A stretch of 59,081 nucleotides of DNA. It comes from an uncultured Geobacter sp. GTDB lineage: Bacteria > Desulfobacterota > Desulfuromonadia > Geobacterales > Geobacteraceae. Under the pieces are notes generated by a model. That model was given only the letters and a program-made list of their open reading frames with translations, had not been told where the DNA came from and did not search any database. Made by a program: the position numbers and the translations under genes. Shown here in pieces: positions 47,619-55,363 of this stretch. How positions within the stretch are numbered: the stretch's first letter is position 1; each line of letters begins with the position of its first letter. The stretch is taken from NCBI GenBank assembly GCA_903915655.1, contig CAIWTU010000002.1, positions 1 to 59,081 on the forward strand. Direction: 5' to 3'.

Positions 47619-50138
47619 TTATAAAAGAGCCGCCCCTCTTTTGAAAATAACCTCGAGTTTTTCGATTTTTACCCCGGTCAACACCGTTACAGACAGACCG
47701 GTAATGGCTGAGACAAATTCCAGCGGTTTTCCCCTCCCGATCACCATCTCAATAGTGGCGTCGGCTATCCTGAGCTCATGCAACTCCTGCCGCAAATCAA
47801 TTTCTATCCTTTTACCCTGCTTTTCCCGGCAAAAAACAAATTCCTTCAATGCGAGAAAATTTTTCACCAGAACCGGCAAATCATCTATCGGCTTGGACGG
47901 CAGGGTGACCCGGTAACGGACCTTCTCCATGATAGTAGAAAGGGATTCACTCCGCAAAGGGATTTCCTCTGCTTCCAAAATTTCCATCCCTTCCGGCAGG
48001 GCTGCATTGAGATCCGCACGTACGCGCGCCACACCATACCCTGGGGCAATCTCCATATCCAGATATTCCGCCACCGATTCTACACCCACGGAGAGGGCAG
48101 TGGCAAATGAGAATTTGGGATGAGGGTGAAAACCTTGGGAATAGCGAATCGGTATGCCAGCCCGTCTGACGGCCCTGGTAAAGAGGTTGAGCATTTCGAG
48201 ATGCCCCAGCAAACGCATCTTTCCGACTTTGGTAAACCGGAGACGGACTCTTTCGCTCCCTCCCGGATGAGTTGATTCATCGCCAGGTGTACCGAAGGGG
48301 ATCGGACCTTCGCTCTTCGGCTCATGCGTCTCGGCCAGCCTCATTTTCACCAGATAGAAATCGCACACTCCGCAGCCGGAGCAAATACCTTTACGGCAAT
48401 CTGCGGTACTTCCGCCGACCAATGATTTTTCCCATTCCTTGAGCAGGAACTCCTTTGTTATGCCACAATCCAGGTGGTCCCACGGTAAAATTTCATCAAA
48501 ATCGCGCCGACGATGATAAAAAAGAGGGTCAATCCCCGTGGCGGCAAAGGCATCCTGCCACTTCCGGAAATCGAAATGCTCTCCCCAGCCGTCAAACCGG
48601 CAACCAAGCTCCCGGGCTTTAAGCAGCAGTGCGCCAAGACGCCTGTCGCCCCGGGCAAAGACCCCCTCCAGAACCGTTAATGGAGCATCTTGCCACTTGA
48701 AATTCAGCTTTCTTTTTTTCAATTCACGACGGATAAACTGCTGCTTTTCAACTGTCTCCTCATAACTTATCTGCTTCTCCCATTGAAAAGGAGTATGGGC
48801 CTTCGGAACAAAACTGCCCACCGATACATTTACATCACCGCCGCCCCCGGCTTTTTTACCTTCTGTTTTAACCTTTTTGCCCAGTTCCGCTATGCCGAGG
48901 AGATCATCCATAGTTTCGCCTGGCAGCCCAATCATGAAATAAAGCTTGATCATCCGCCAACCGGCGCTGTATATAGAGAAGGCATCCAGCAGGAGGTCTT
49001 CCTCAGTTATCCCTTTGTTTATCGCCTGTCGGAGCCTATCGCTACCCGCCTCCGGCGCCAGGGTAAAACCAGTCTTCCTTACTTTCTTTATCTCATTCAC
49101 CAATTCCCCTGTCAGGGTCCCGACACGGAGGGAAGGAAAAGATACTGCCACCTTTTTATCTGAGTACCTCTCCATCAGGCTCCTCATCAGCGGCGAAATG
49201 CAACTGTAATCTGCGGTTGAGAGCGATAGAAGCGATATTTCCTCATAGCCGGAATTTTTCAGTGTCGCTTCGATTACTTCCAGGATTGTCTCCTCTCTCC
49301 TTTCACGAACCGGGCGATAGATATAGCCGGCCTGACAGAAACGGCAACCGGCAGTGCAGCCGCGGGCAATTTCCATACTGACGCGATCATGGACTGTCTT
49401 CAGGAATGGGATAACCGGTGAAACCGGGCAGGGGACTCGTTCAAGGTCGGCGACAATGCGCCTTTTTACCCTTTCATACCCCTGCATGAGGGGGTCTATC
49501 CCGGCAATTTTGCCGCTTTCTGCGTATCTGACATTAAAAAAGGAAGGGACGTAGACACCATCGATCGCGGAAAGGAGCTGCAACAGTCCGTCCTTCGAGG
49601 TGCTCCCCCCCCTCCAGACCCTGTAAGCTTCGGCGATCTCCAGAACAGCTTCCTCGCCGTCTCCAAGGAGGAACGCATCGAAGAAATCCGCCAGTGGCTC
49701 AGGATTCAGCGCACAGGGACCGCCGCCTAAAATGAGCGGATACGCAGCATCGCGATCGGATGCCAGCGGGGGGATTCCTGACAGTTCGAGCATATTCAGA
49801 ATATTTGTATAGGAAAGTTCATGCTGCAGGGTAAAGCCTATAATACCGGCCGAACCGAGCGGGGTCGAGCTTTCCAGAGTTGACAGAGGATGTTGCATGC
49901 TACGCAGCATCTTCTCCATATCCGGCCAGGGTGAGTAAACCCTCTCAGCGGCAATCCATTCAACCTGATTCAGTATATTATAGAGGATCTTAAAACCAAG
50001 ATGACTCATCCCGACTTCATATACATCCGGAAAGGCAAGAACAAAGCGTACCTCAGCATGCTCTTTTTTCACGGCGCCTATTTCACCGCCCATGTATCGG
50101 GCCGGCTTTTCTGTTAAGAGCAAATCGCAATCTGGCAA
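47619..50138 (-). CDS. Radical SAM protein (TIGR03960-type) fused to a DUF2344 domain
   Basis: An 839-residue fusion. The N-terminal region (about 1-210) has the cobalamin-binding-like pattern VRFVLAFPDVYEVGMSHLGFKILY. The radical SAM core has EIARGCTAGCRFCQAGYIYRP (CxxxCxxC). A second Cys cluster, CRKGICSGCGVC, follows at about 600. The C-terminal DUF2344 part begins RVRLRFTKVGKMRLLGHLEML and includes RYSQGFHPHPKFSFATALSVG. The two halves are separate genes in some bacteria. The substrate is unknown; repeated placement beside rng, rplU and rpmA hints at RNA or ribosome work. TTG start with GGAGG four bases upstream; an unusual leader is described separately. Confidence 0.9.
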   Translation of the reverse strand: MPDCDLLLTEKPARYMGGEIGAVKKEHAEVRFVLAFPDVYEVGMSHLGFKILYNILNQVEWIAAERVYSPWPDMEKMLRSMQHPLSTLESSTPLGSAGIIGFTLQHELSYTNILNMLELSGIPPLASDRDAAYPLILGGGPCALNPEPLADFFDAFLLGDGEEAVLEIAEAYRVWRGGSTSKDGLLQLLSAIDGVYVPSFFNVRYAESGKIAGIDPLMQGYERVKRRIVADLERVPCPVSPVIPFLKTVHDRVSMEIARGCTAGCRFCQAGYIYRPVRERREETILEVIEATLKNSGYEEISLLSLSTADYSCISPLMRSLMERYSDKKVAVSFPSLRVGTLTGELVNEIKKVRKTGFTLAPEAGSDRLRQAINKGITEEDLLLDAFSIYSAGWRMIKLYFMIGLPGETMDDLLGIAELGKKVKTEGKKAGGGGDVNVSVGSFVPKAHTPFQWEKQISYEETVEKQQFIRRELKKRKLNFKWQDAPLTVLEGVFARGDRRLGALLLKARELGCRFDGWGEHFDFRKWQDAFAATGIDPLFYHRRRDFDEILPWDHLDCGITKEFLLKEWEKSLVGGSTADCRKGICSGCGVCDFYLVKMRLAETHEPKSEGPIPFGTPGDESTHPGGSERVRLRFTKVGKMRLLGHLEMLNLFTRAVRRAGIPIRYSQGFHPHPKFSFATALSVGVESVAEYLDMEIAPGYGVARVRADLNAALPEGMEILEAEEIPLRSESLSTIMEKVRYRVTLPSKPIDDLPVLVKNFLALKEFVFCREKQGKRIEIDLRQELHELRIADATIEMVIGRGKPLEFVSAITGLSVTVLTGVKIEKLEVIFKRGAALL

Positions 50139-50150
50139 ATGACCTCCAAT

Positions 50151-50172
50151 AAAAAAAGCCCCAACGGGGGCT
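50151..50172 (-). terminator. Terminator hairpin in the radical SAM gene leader (possible attenuator)
   Basis: Minus strand AGCCCC (50172-50167), loop CGTT, GGGGCT (50162-50157), then a run of T (50157-50151). It ends 13 nt before the TTG start and just ahead of the GGAGG. It lies about 20 nt after a predicted transcription start, so transcripts must read through it to express the gene. Confidence 0.7.
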
Positions 50173-50197
50173 ATCCGCCACGGCCTGATTTACCTGT

Positions 50198-50226
50198 AAC
50201 ATAGTATATATCCTGCTCTTTTGCAA
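50198..50226 (-). promoter_or_regulatory. Promoter upstream of the radical SAM-rng-purT genes
   Basis: Minus strand TTGCAA (50226-50221), 17 bp, TATGTT (50203-50198). Start predicted near 50191, giving a leader of about 50 nt that contains the terminator hairpin. Confidence 0.5.
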
Positions 50227-50424
50227 GCAGTAAAGTGTGTCTCGGAACTACTCCGGTCGGCAGAGCGGCGCCGCACTGCCCAGGCCTAAAACAGTCTTAT
50301 CAAGAATTTCGCATACCCCATTTAAGGTATGCTCTGGATTATTTGCGGCCGACATAAAAGAGCTTTCCCTTGGGGTGGGAATAAAATGCCTTTATTTATC
50401 GGGCTGATAAAAATATTCCGTCAT

Positions 50425-50440
50425 TGGCACACTCCCTGCT
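50425..50440 (+). promoter_or_regulatory. Sigma-54 promoter of the Ala/Lys/Pro-rich protein gene
   Basis: TGGCAC (50425-50430), five bases, CTGCT (50436-50440): the -24 box is perfect, the -12 box matches TTGCW except the first base, and spacing is exact. Start predicted near 50450, 30 nt before the ATG and just ahead of AGGAGG. No -35/-10 of sigma-70 type competes at this place. The gap 50227-50424 shows nothing else I can name. Confidence 0.7.
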
Positions 50441-50479
50441 ATATAGACCACAAATACCCAATTTTCAGGAGGATGTAAA

Positions 50480-50722
50480 ATGAAAAAAGTTCTGTCTACT
50501 CTCGTTGCTGCAATCGTTGCTGTTGCTTTCGCCGGTGTTGTTTTCGCTGCTGAGCCTGCTGCTGCTCCTGCCCCTGCTGCTCCTGCTGCTGCTGACGTGA
50601 AAAAAGAAGAGAAAGCCCCTGCAAAGAAAAAAGTTGCAAAGAAAAAAGTTGTAAAGAAAAAAGCTGCAAAAAAACCTGCTGAAGCTGCTCCTGCTGCTCC
50701 TGCCGCTCCTGCTGCCAAGTAA
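50480..50722 (+). CDS. Small exported Ala/Lys/Pro-rich low-complexity protein
   Basis: An 80-residue protein. A signal peptide (MKKVLSTLVAAIVAVAFAG, cleavage probably after VVFA) precedes a mature part of about 57 residues. That part is made of an Ala/Pro segment (EPAAAPAPAAPAAADV), a basic segment of KKKVAKK/KKKVVKK-like heptads, and a second Ala/Pro segment ending PAAK. It has a strong ribosome site (AGGAGG), a sigma-54 promoter and a strong terminator, so it is a real, probably abundant transcript. The function is not recognisable; a polycationic periplasmic or surface peptide is an inference from composition. The long minus-strand frame over it is its shadow. Confidence 0.75.
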   Translation: MKKVLSTLVAAIVAVAFAGVVFAAEPAAAPAPAAPAAADVKKEEKAPAKKKVAKKKVVKKKAAKKPAEAAPAAPAAPAAK

Positions 50723-50740
50723 TTCAAGTAAGCGCAAAAC

Positions 50741-50774
50741 AAAAAAGCCGCATCGATTTCGATGCGGCTTTTTT
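50741..50774. terminator. Bidirectional terminator after the small exported protein gene
   Basis: GCCGCATCG (50747-50755), loop ATTT, CGATGCGGC (50760-50768), with six A before and six T after. It also lies 72 bp beyond the minus-strand ferredoxin gene and can end that transcript. Confidence 0.92.
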
Positions 50775-50845
50775 GTTTATGATACCCCTTACCTGCAGAA
50801 TTCATTTTGCGACCTCTATTCAAAGCCTGTCAACGTAATTTGATT

Positions 50846-51571
50846 CTATTTGATATCACCACTAATGCCAATCGTCACTACTTTCAGTGGAATCTCCTTG
50901 CCGCACCCCGCCAGAGCCTCTTTTGCCGCTGCAACGATGCCACCGCAGCAGGGCACTTCCATCCGGAGAACGGTAACACTTTTAATCGTCGATCTCCGGA
51001 ATACGTCCGTTAGTTTCCTTACGTAATCTCCGGCATCCGGCTGTTTCGGGCAACCGATGGCCACCGCCTTGCCAGCAAGAAAATCCCTATGGTAATCCGG
51101 GTAAGCAAGCGGTACACAGTCGGCGGTAATCAACAGATCGGCATCCTGGAAATAGGGGGCGCCAGCAGGAACCAGGGTTAGTTGGACCGGCCATTGACCC
51201 AGCTGACTCTTCCGCCGAGAGTGATCCTCTCCAACCGGCGCTGCCGGGGCAAGCGTTATGCTCTTCGCACCTGGACAGCCACGATTTTCATGCGCGTGCG
51301 GCCGCAGGTTCTGACCCCCTGCAGCTTGACCGCTCTCCTTGAGAGCCTTCGCCGTTACAGTCTCGTGAAATGGCTCCGCATCGCGTTGAATGATGGTTAT
51401 GGCATTCTGCGGGCAGTTGCCGAGGCAGGCGCCCAGTCCGTCACAAAGATTATCGGCAGAAAGAACTGCCTTGCCGTTAATTATCTGAATAGCGCCTTCT
51501 GCACAGGAGGGAACGCATTCACCGCAACCGTTACATTTCACCTGATCAATCAAAACTATTTTTCTCTTCAT
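50846..51571 (-). CDS. 4Fe-4S ferredoxin-type protein with a C-terminal redox domain
   Basis: A 241-residue cytoplasmic iron-sulfur protein. Cluster one has all four Cys (CNGCGECVPSC). The second motif is CDGLGACLGNCP, where Leu replaces the second Cys; this DGLGAC variant recurs in the family. The rest has single Cys blocks: NRGCPGAK, LLITADCVPLAYPDYHRDFLAGKAVAIGCPK and EVPCCGG. Family members are often annotated as ferredoxins in anaerobes; partner and substrate are unknown. Start ATG follows AAAAGGAG. Confidence 0.85.
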   Translation of the reverse strand: MKRKIVLIDQVKCNGCGECVPSCAEGAIQIINGKAVLSADNLCDGLGACLGNCPQNAITIIQRDAEPFHETVTAKALKESGQAAGGQNLRPHAHENRGCPGAKSITLAPAAPVGEDHSRRKSQLGQWPVQLTLVPAGAPYFQDADLLITADCVPLAYPDYHRDFLAGKAVAIGCPKQPDAGDYVRKLTDVFRRSTIKSVTVLRMEVPCCGGIVAAAKEALAGCGKEIPLKVVTIGISGDIK

Positions 51572-51915
51572 GCCAAGCTCCTTTTACCTGTCCAATTAAT
51601 TCCACGCCGACATTACAATCTTTACTAAGCCAGCACACTCCCCCCCTCATGGAAAGAGCTGTTTCTGCGGTGAATCCTCCTCTTACGAGAGGGAGGTCAG
51701 GAGGGGGACCGAGTTATATGAAGAAAAGCTATCAATTGAGGGTTTTGACGGAATTACTTATACGATGAAGCGAGCGTAGCACTTTAGCCATTGATCCGTT
51801 ATGACTCAGGTCAAAAAACGTGGACATTATTGGCATAAGTTGGCATAATTAAGACCCGTAAGGAGCTTTATTTACAACTCTTCATATCTGTTGATATCCA
51901 GCCTTAGGGACAAAC
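51572..51915. other. 344-bp divergent gap before the HEAT gene
   Basis: Holds a CCTCC/GGAGG-rich stretch (about 51666-51706) resembling the dispersed repeat type also seen near 24121, and the sigma-54-like site at 51830-51845. No gene is visible. Confidence 0.4.
51830..51845 (+). promoter_or_regulatory. Candidate sigma-54 promoter for the HEAT/HD-GYP pair
   Basis: TTGGCATAAG directly followed by TTGGCATAA. The GG of the first (51832-51833) and the GC of the second (51843-51844) have the exact -24/-12 offset of 11 bp. The -12 box is TGGC rather than TTGC, so the match is weaker than the one at 50425. Predicted start near 51856, about 60 nt before the ATG. Confidence 0.4.
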
Positions 51916-54150
51916 ATGCATTCACCTTCATCAGAAACCATGCCACCAAAATGTGACAACAAAATATCCGCTGAACCACTCGACGGGAAGATTCTCTCTT
52001 TATTTTTTTACGATCTGAATATTTTTCTCAAAAACCTCTCCGCATACCCCAAGCTACACCCCATGATCAATTATTCAAAACTAAAGGTTCTCTCCAGACT
52101 CGACAGGCTCCTGTCGTCAAGGGAGGAACTTTGCGTAATTATTTCGAGGAACTCACTCCTTGTTGACAAGAACAACATTGACCCTGAAAACCCGGTTTTT
52201 CGTAATCTTGCCGAGAACCTGTTTGCCAAGGGGATTGCCGCCGTAGTTTTCAAGAGGGGTCTGGAGGGGGAAGAGCTTGATCTCTTACATGAAATACTGA
52301 GCCTCGACCGTGAGCTTACCTGGCAGGAAGGGGTTATAGAGAAGAGGCTTGTTGAACGCGGTGCAGGCCATCTCCTTATCGAACGGGTCGACTATGCTTC
52401 ATTTTATTCCACGGAAGGCAACGAATTTTACCCCCGGCAAAAGGAAGCCATTGAGGCCGAAGCAACCCTTTTCTGGCAACACTTTATTCAGAGGATCCTG
52501 AATGAAAAAGAGACGATGCCAAAAAAACAAACCAGCTCCAGCAAAAAATTCCAGCCGGAAGGCCTTGCAACAACCATGAACAGCCGCTCAAAAGAAGCCT
52601 CCCCAACCGCCGGAGATGAGTATGAAGACGCTGTCGACTATTTCATATCACACCTGAAGGAGGAAGTCAGACCCAAAGATCGAGCCGATTTAATAAAAAA
52701 CCTTGATACCCTTGTCCGCACATTGAACCCCGAGCTGCGAAGCCGGTTCGTAAGATGCCTGTGCAATTCGGTTAACGGAAGTGAAGATTTGGCAGGAGAA
52801 ATTTTTGATACTTTTCCTAAGGAAATCATCCAGGAAACGCTGGCGGGTATCGGTCCGAATCGCGATAATGTCCCATATACCATTCTGCAACTGCTTGAAA
52901 AACTTTACGAAAAAAAACTATCGACAGGAGCCGCTTCCCCGACATCCGTATCCACAACTGTAACCGGGGCGGAACTCGATACGCTGAAGATAATTTCCCG
53001 TGAGGAGAGTTCCGGATATTTTATTCCCGCCGGATACCGGGAACAACTCAGCAACACCATCTCGACCAGAGGGATTCCGGAACATTTACGACAGACAGTT
53101 GAAGATATGAAAGGCACGCTATCAGTCAACTTTATAGAAAACAGCATAGGGATGATAATTCTTGAACTATTCGATATCGCCCCTGACGAGGAACAAACCG
53201 AGCAATTAACGAAAACTTTGCTTGACCTCTCCTCTTATCTCCTGGAAACAGGCGACTTTGTTGCTTTGACGACGATATACGACCGGTTCAAGAGGATCAG
53301 ACCATCTTCGGCCCCCGGCATGCAATCAGCTTATGAAAAAATAACCGGCACATTCACTGATCCGACCTTTCTGGCCGAGGTTCTGAACGGCCTCGACTTC
53401 TGGGGAAAAACGAAATTTGAAGGAATAGGGGGACTGATTAAACAGATCGGAGCGCCGTTTGTTACGCCGCTGCTGAATCGCCTCGCCGACGAGCCAAACA
53501 TTTCGACACGGCGTTACTACATGGAAAGGCTCACGGAACTGGGTGATGCAACATGCGAAGCAGTACTGACCCGACTGGATGATAGCCGTTGGTACTTCGT
53601 CAGAAACATGGTGATTCTCCTGCGGGGGACGGGCGGCCCCTCGATTCTCCCGACTATTCGCATGCTGGCATTGCATCCCCGTATCAAAGTACGTCAGGAG
53701 GCATTGAAGACCTTACTCCATTACTGCGATCCGGAAGCAGACCGGCTGCTGCAACTGGACATGCTCAGCAAAGACAAGGGAATATGCTTAAGCGCCATAA
53801 GGCTTGCAGAAAAGAGCCGGAACCCGGAAACCTGTAGAATATTGTTCTGGTTTATCGGAAAAACCGGTTTCACCAACTTTGAACTGGAGCGTAAACGAGC
53901 TGCGGTTCAGGCTCTGGCCGTGACAGGAAACCCTGAAGCACTCCCCATACTTCTGAAACTGTTCCAGACTAAAAATTTTTTGCACCCGAAAAAACAGTAT
54001 CAGCTGAGATTGGAGATAGTCCGTTCGCTCGGCAGGTATCCTGTCGCATCAGTGACCAAGGTCCTGGAGGATATTGTCGACTCTTCTCCCCGTGAGCTGT
54101 CGGAGTTGGCGAGGGATCTACTGGACAATATCGGGGGGAATGGGGCATGA
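51916..54150 (+). CDS. HEAT-repeat protein with an N-terminal domain shared with its HD-GYP neighbour
   Basis: A 744-residue cytoplasmic protein with no signal peptide. Residues about 28-160 form a domain (LSAYPKLHP, NSLLVDKNN, GIAAVVFKRGLEGEEL, GHLLIERVDY) that aligns with the N-terminus of the next protein. A linker rich in Lys and Ser follows (about 195-240), then a helical middle. Residues about 490-740 have HEAT-type repeats (FVTPLLNRLADEPNISTRRYYMERL, LHPRIKVRQEALKTLLHY, PEALPILLKLFQ). HEAT repeats usually bind proteins, so a regulator or scaffold for the HD-GYP protein is likely. It overlaps that gene by 4 bp. Confidence 0.75.
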   Translation: MHSPSSETMPPKCDNKISAEPLDGKILSLFFYDLNIFLKNLSAYPKLHPMINYSKLKVLSRLDRLLSSREELCVIISRNSLLVDKNNIDPENPVFRNLAENLFAKGIAAVVFKRGLEGEELDLLHEILSLDRELTWQEGVIEKRLVERGAGHLLIERVDYASFYSTEGNEFYPRQKEAIEAEATLFWQHFIQRILNEKETMPKKQTSSSKKFQPEGLATTMNSRSKEASPTAGDEYEDAVDYFISHLKEEVRPKDRADLIKNLDTLVRTLNPELRSRFVRCLCNSVNGSEDLAGEIFDTFPKEIIQETLAGIGPNRDNVPYTILQLLEKLYEKKLSTGAASPTSVSTTVTGAELDTLKIISREESSGYFIPAGYREQLSNTISTRGIPEHLRQTVEDMKGTLSVNFIENSIGMIILELFDIAPDEEQTEQLTKTLLDLSSYLLETGDFVALTTIYDRFKRIRPSSAPGMQSAYEKITGTFTDPTFLAEVLNGLDFWGKTKFEGIGGLIKQIGAPFVTPLLNRLADEPNISTRRYYMERLTELGDATCEAVLTRLDDSRWYFVRNMVILLRGTGGPSILPTIRMLALHPRIKVRQEALKTLLHYCDPEADRLLQLDMLSKDKGICLSAIRLAEKSRNPETCRILFWFIGKTGFTNFELERKRAAVQALAVTGNPEALPILLKLFQTKNFLHPKKQYQLRLEIVRSLGRYPVASVTKVLEDIVDSSPRELSELARDLLDNIGGNGA

Positions 54151-55322
54151 AAAAGGAGCAGACAATAGAGCTTACAAACTTCATCCGGAACATGGTAACC
54201 GCCATTGCAAATGTCTCCCTCTATTCCTGCGAGCATCCACAAGTGCTGCGACTTTGTGCAGTGGCGCACAAAACTCTTGACCTGGCGATAGGCTCCGATC
54301 CCTCGATTTCATTGATGCGGTTTGAATCCCAGCTTGTCGTCGACGGGGTGCCACTGGTAACCGACATATACATAACCCGGTTCAGTCAGGCGCTCGAGCA
54401 GTATGGCATAAGCCATGTTAAATTCATGCATGGAATCAGGCAGCAGGAATTACACTCCCTCATCTGCAGCCTGTCAAAACAGAAAGATTACCGAAAAAAG
54501 ATCAGCCCCACCGATAATATCCGCTTCGGCAATATCGAGGAACGAACGCCGGAAGGGGGAGTGGACTTATCTGACTCGGGAAATGGCATAAAAGCAAGAA
54601 CCATAGAAGATATCCATAAGGAAACGATCACCCTTTTCAAGGAAATTCATGCCGGGATAAACAAAAAACGGCCGATCGACATTCGAGCTATTATCAATCT
54701 GGTGAACGGGTTCGTCGTAGAGTGTAAAAAAATGACTTCCCCCTTACAGGCTCTTGCCACTTTGCGCGACCAGGATGAGTATACCTTTGTGCATTCCGCC
54801 AACGTCTGCATACTTAACCTCGCCCAGGCAAAATCCATTGGTATTAACGGGTCCCATCTCTATGATATCGGCATTGCTGCCTTGCTCCATGATATCGGCA
54901 AACTATTCGTGCCGCAGGAGGTATTGAACAAGCCAGGGAGCCTGGACGAAGCAGAAATGGAGCTAATAAGGCAACATCCAGTGAAAGGGGGTCGATACCT
55001 TCTTAATTCACCGGATGTCCCGCGGCTGGCTGTCATAACAACATTTGAACATCATATGAAGTTCGACCTTACCGGCTATCCTCAGGTCACACCAGGCTGG
55101 AAGCTGAATATCTGCAGCGAGATTACGATGATCTCCGATTTCTTTGACGGCATGAGAACCGGCCGAGTCTACAGTGACCCCCTGGATTATGACGGAATCG
55201 CCTCCAGAATGTTGAGCCTGGCCGGGACTGCATTTAATCCTGCCTTGACCGAGAATTTCCTGCAGTTGACATCTGCAGCGCAAACCAGCCCGCTTGTAAA
55301 ATCACCAGGAGAGAGCGGATAG
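54147..55322 (+). CDS. HD-GYP domain protein with an altered GYP motif
   Basis: A 391-residue protein. Residues about 8-131 form the shared N-terminal domain (LYSCEHPQV, LVVDGVPL, GISHVKFMHGIRQQEL, IRFGNIE). The HD-GYP domain (about 185-375) has His216 in YTFVHSANV, HDIGK (248-252), RQHPVKGG and HHMKFDLTGYP (302-312), where most enzymes read HHExxDGxGYP. The metal-binding HD residues are kept, but the Glu and Gly changes make c-di-GMP hydrolysis uncertain. The last block, ISDFFDGMRTGRVYSDP, is typical. The downstream gene is convergent, 41 bp away. Confidence 0.88.
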   Translation: MKKEQTIELTNFIRNMVTAIANVSLYSCEHPQVLRLCAVAHKTLDLAIGSDPSISLMRFESQLVVDGVPLVTDIYITRFSQALEQYGISHVKFMHGIRQQELHSLICSLSKQKDYRKKISPTDNIRFGNIEERTPEGGVDLSDSGNGIKARTIEDIHKETITLFKEIHAGINKKRPIDIRAIINLVNGFVVECKKMTSPLQALATLRDQDEYTFVHSANVCILNLAQAKSIGINGSHLYDIGIAALLHDIGKLFVPQEVLNKPGSLDEAEMELIRQHPVKGGRYLLNSPDVPRLAVITTFEHHMKFDLTGYPQVTPGWKLNICSEITMISDFFDGMRTGRVYSDPLDYDGIASRMLSLAGTAFNPALTENFLQLTSAAQTSPLVKSPGESG

Positions 55323-55363
55323 TCAGAAGCTCCTCGACTCCGACGAATCTCCGGAAACCGGTT

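Noticed and set aside
50392-50823. Minus-strand frame of 143 codons rich in Gly, Ala and Phe
   Set aside because: It is the complement of the small Ala/Lys/Pro-rich gene and runs through the terminator and the sigma-54 site. The plus-strand gene has ribosome site, signal peptide and promoter.
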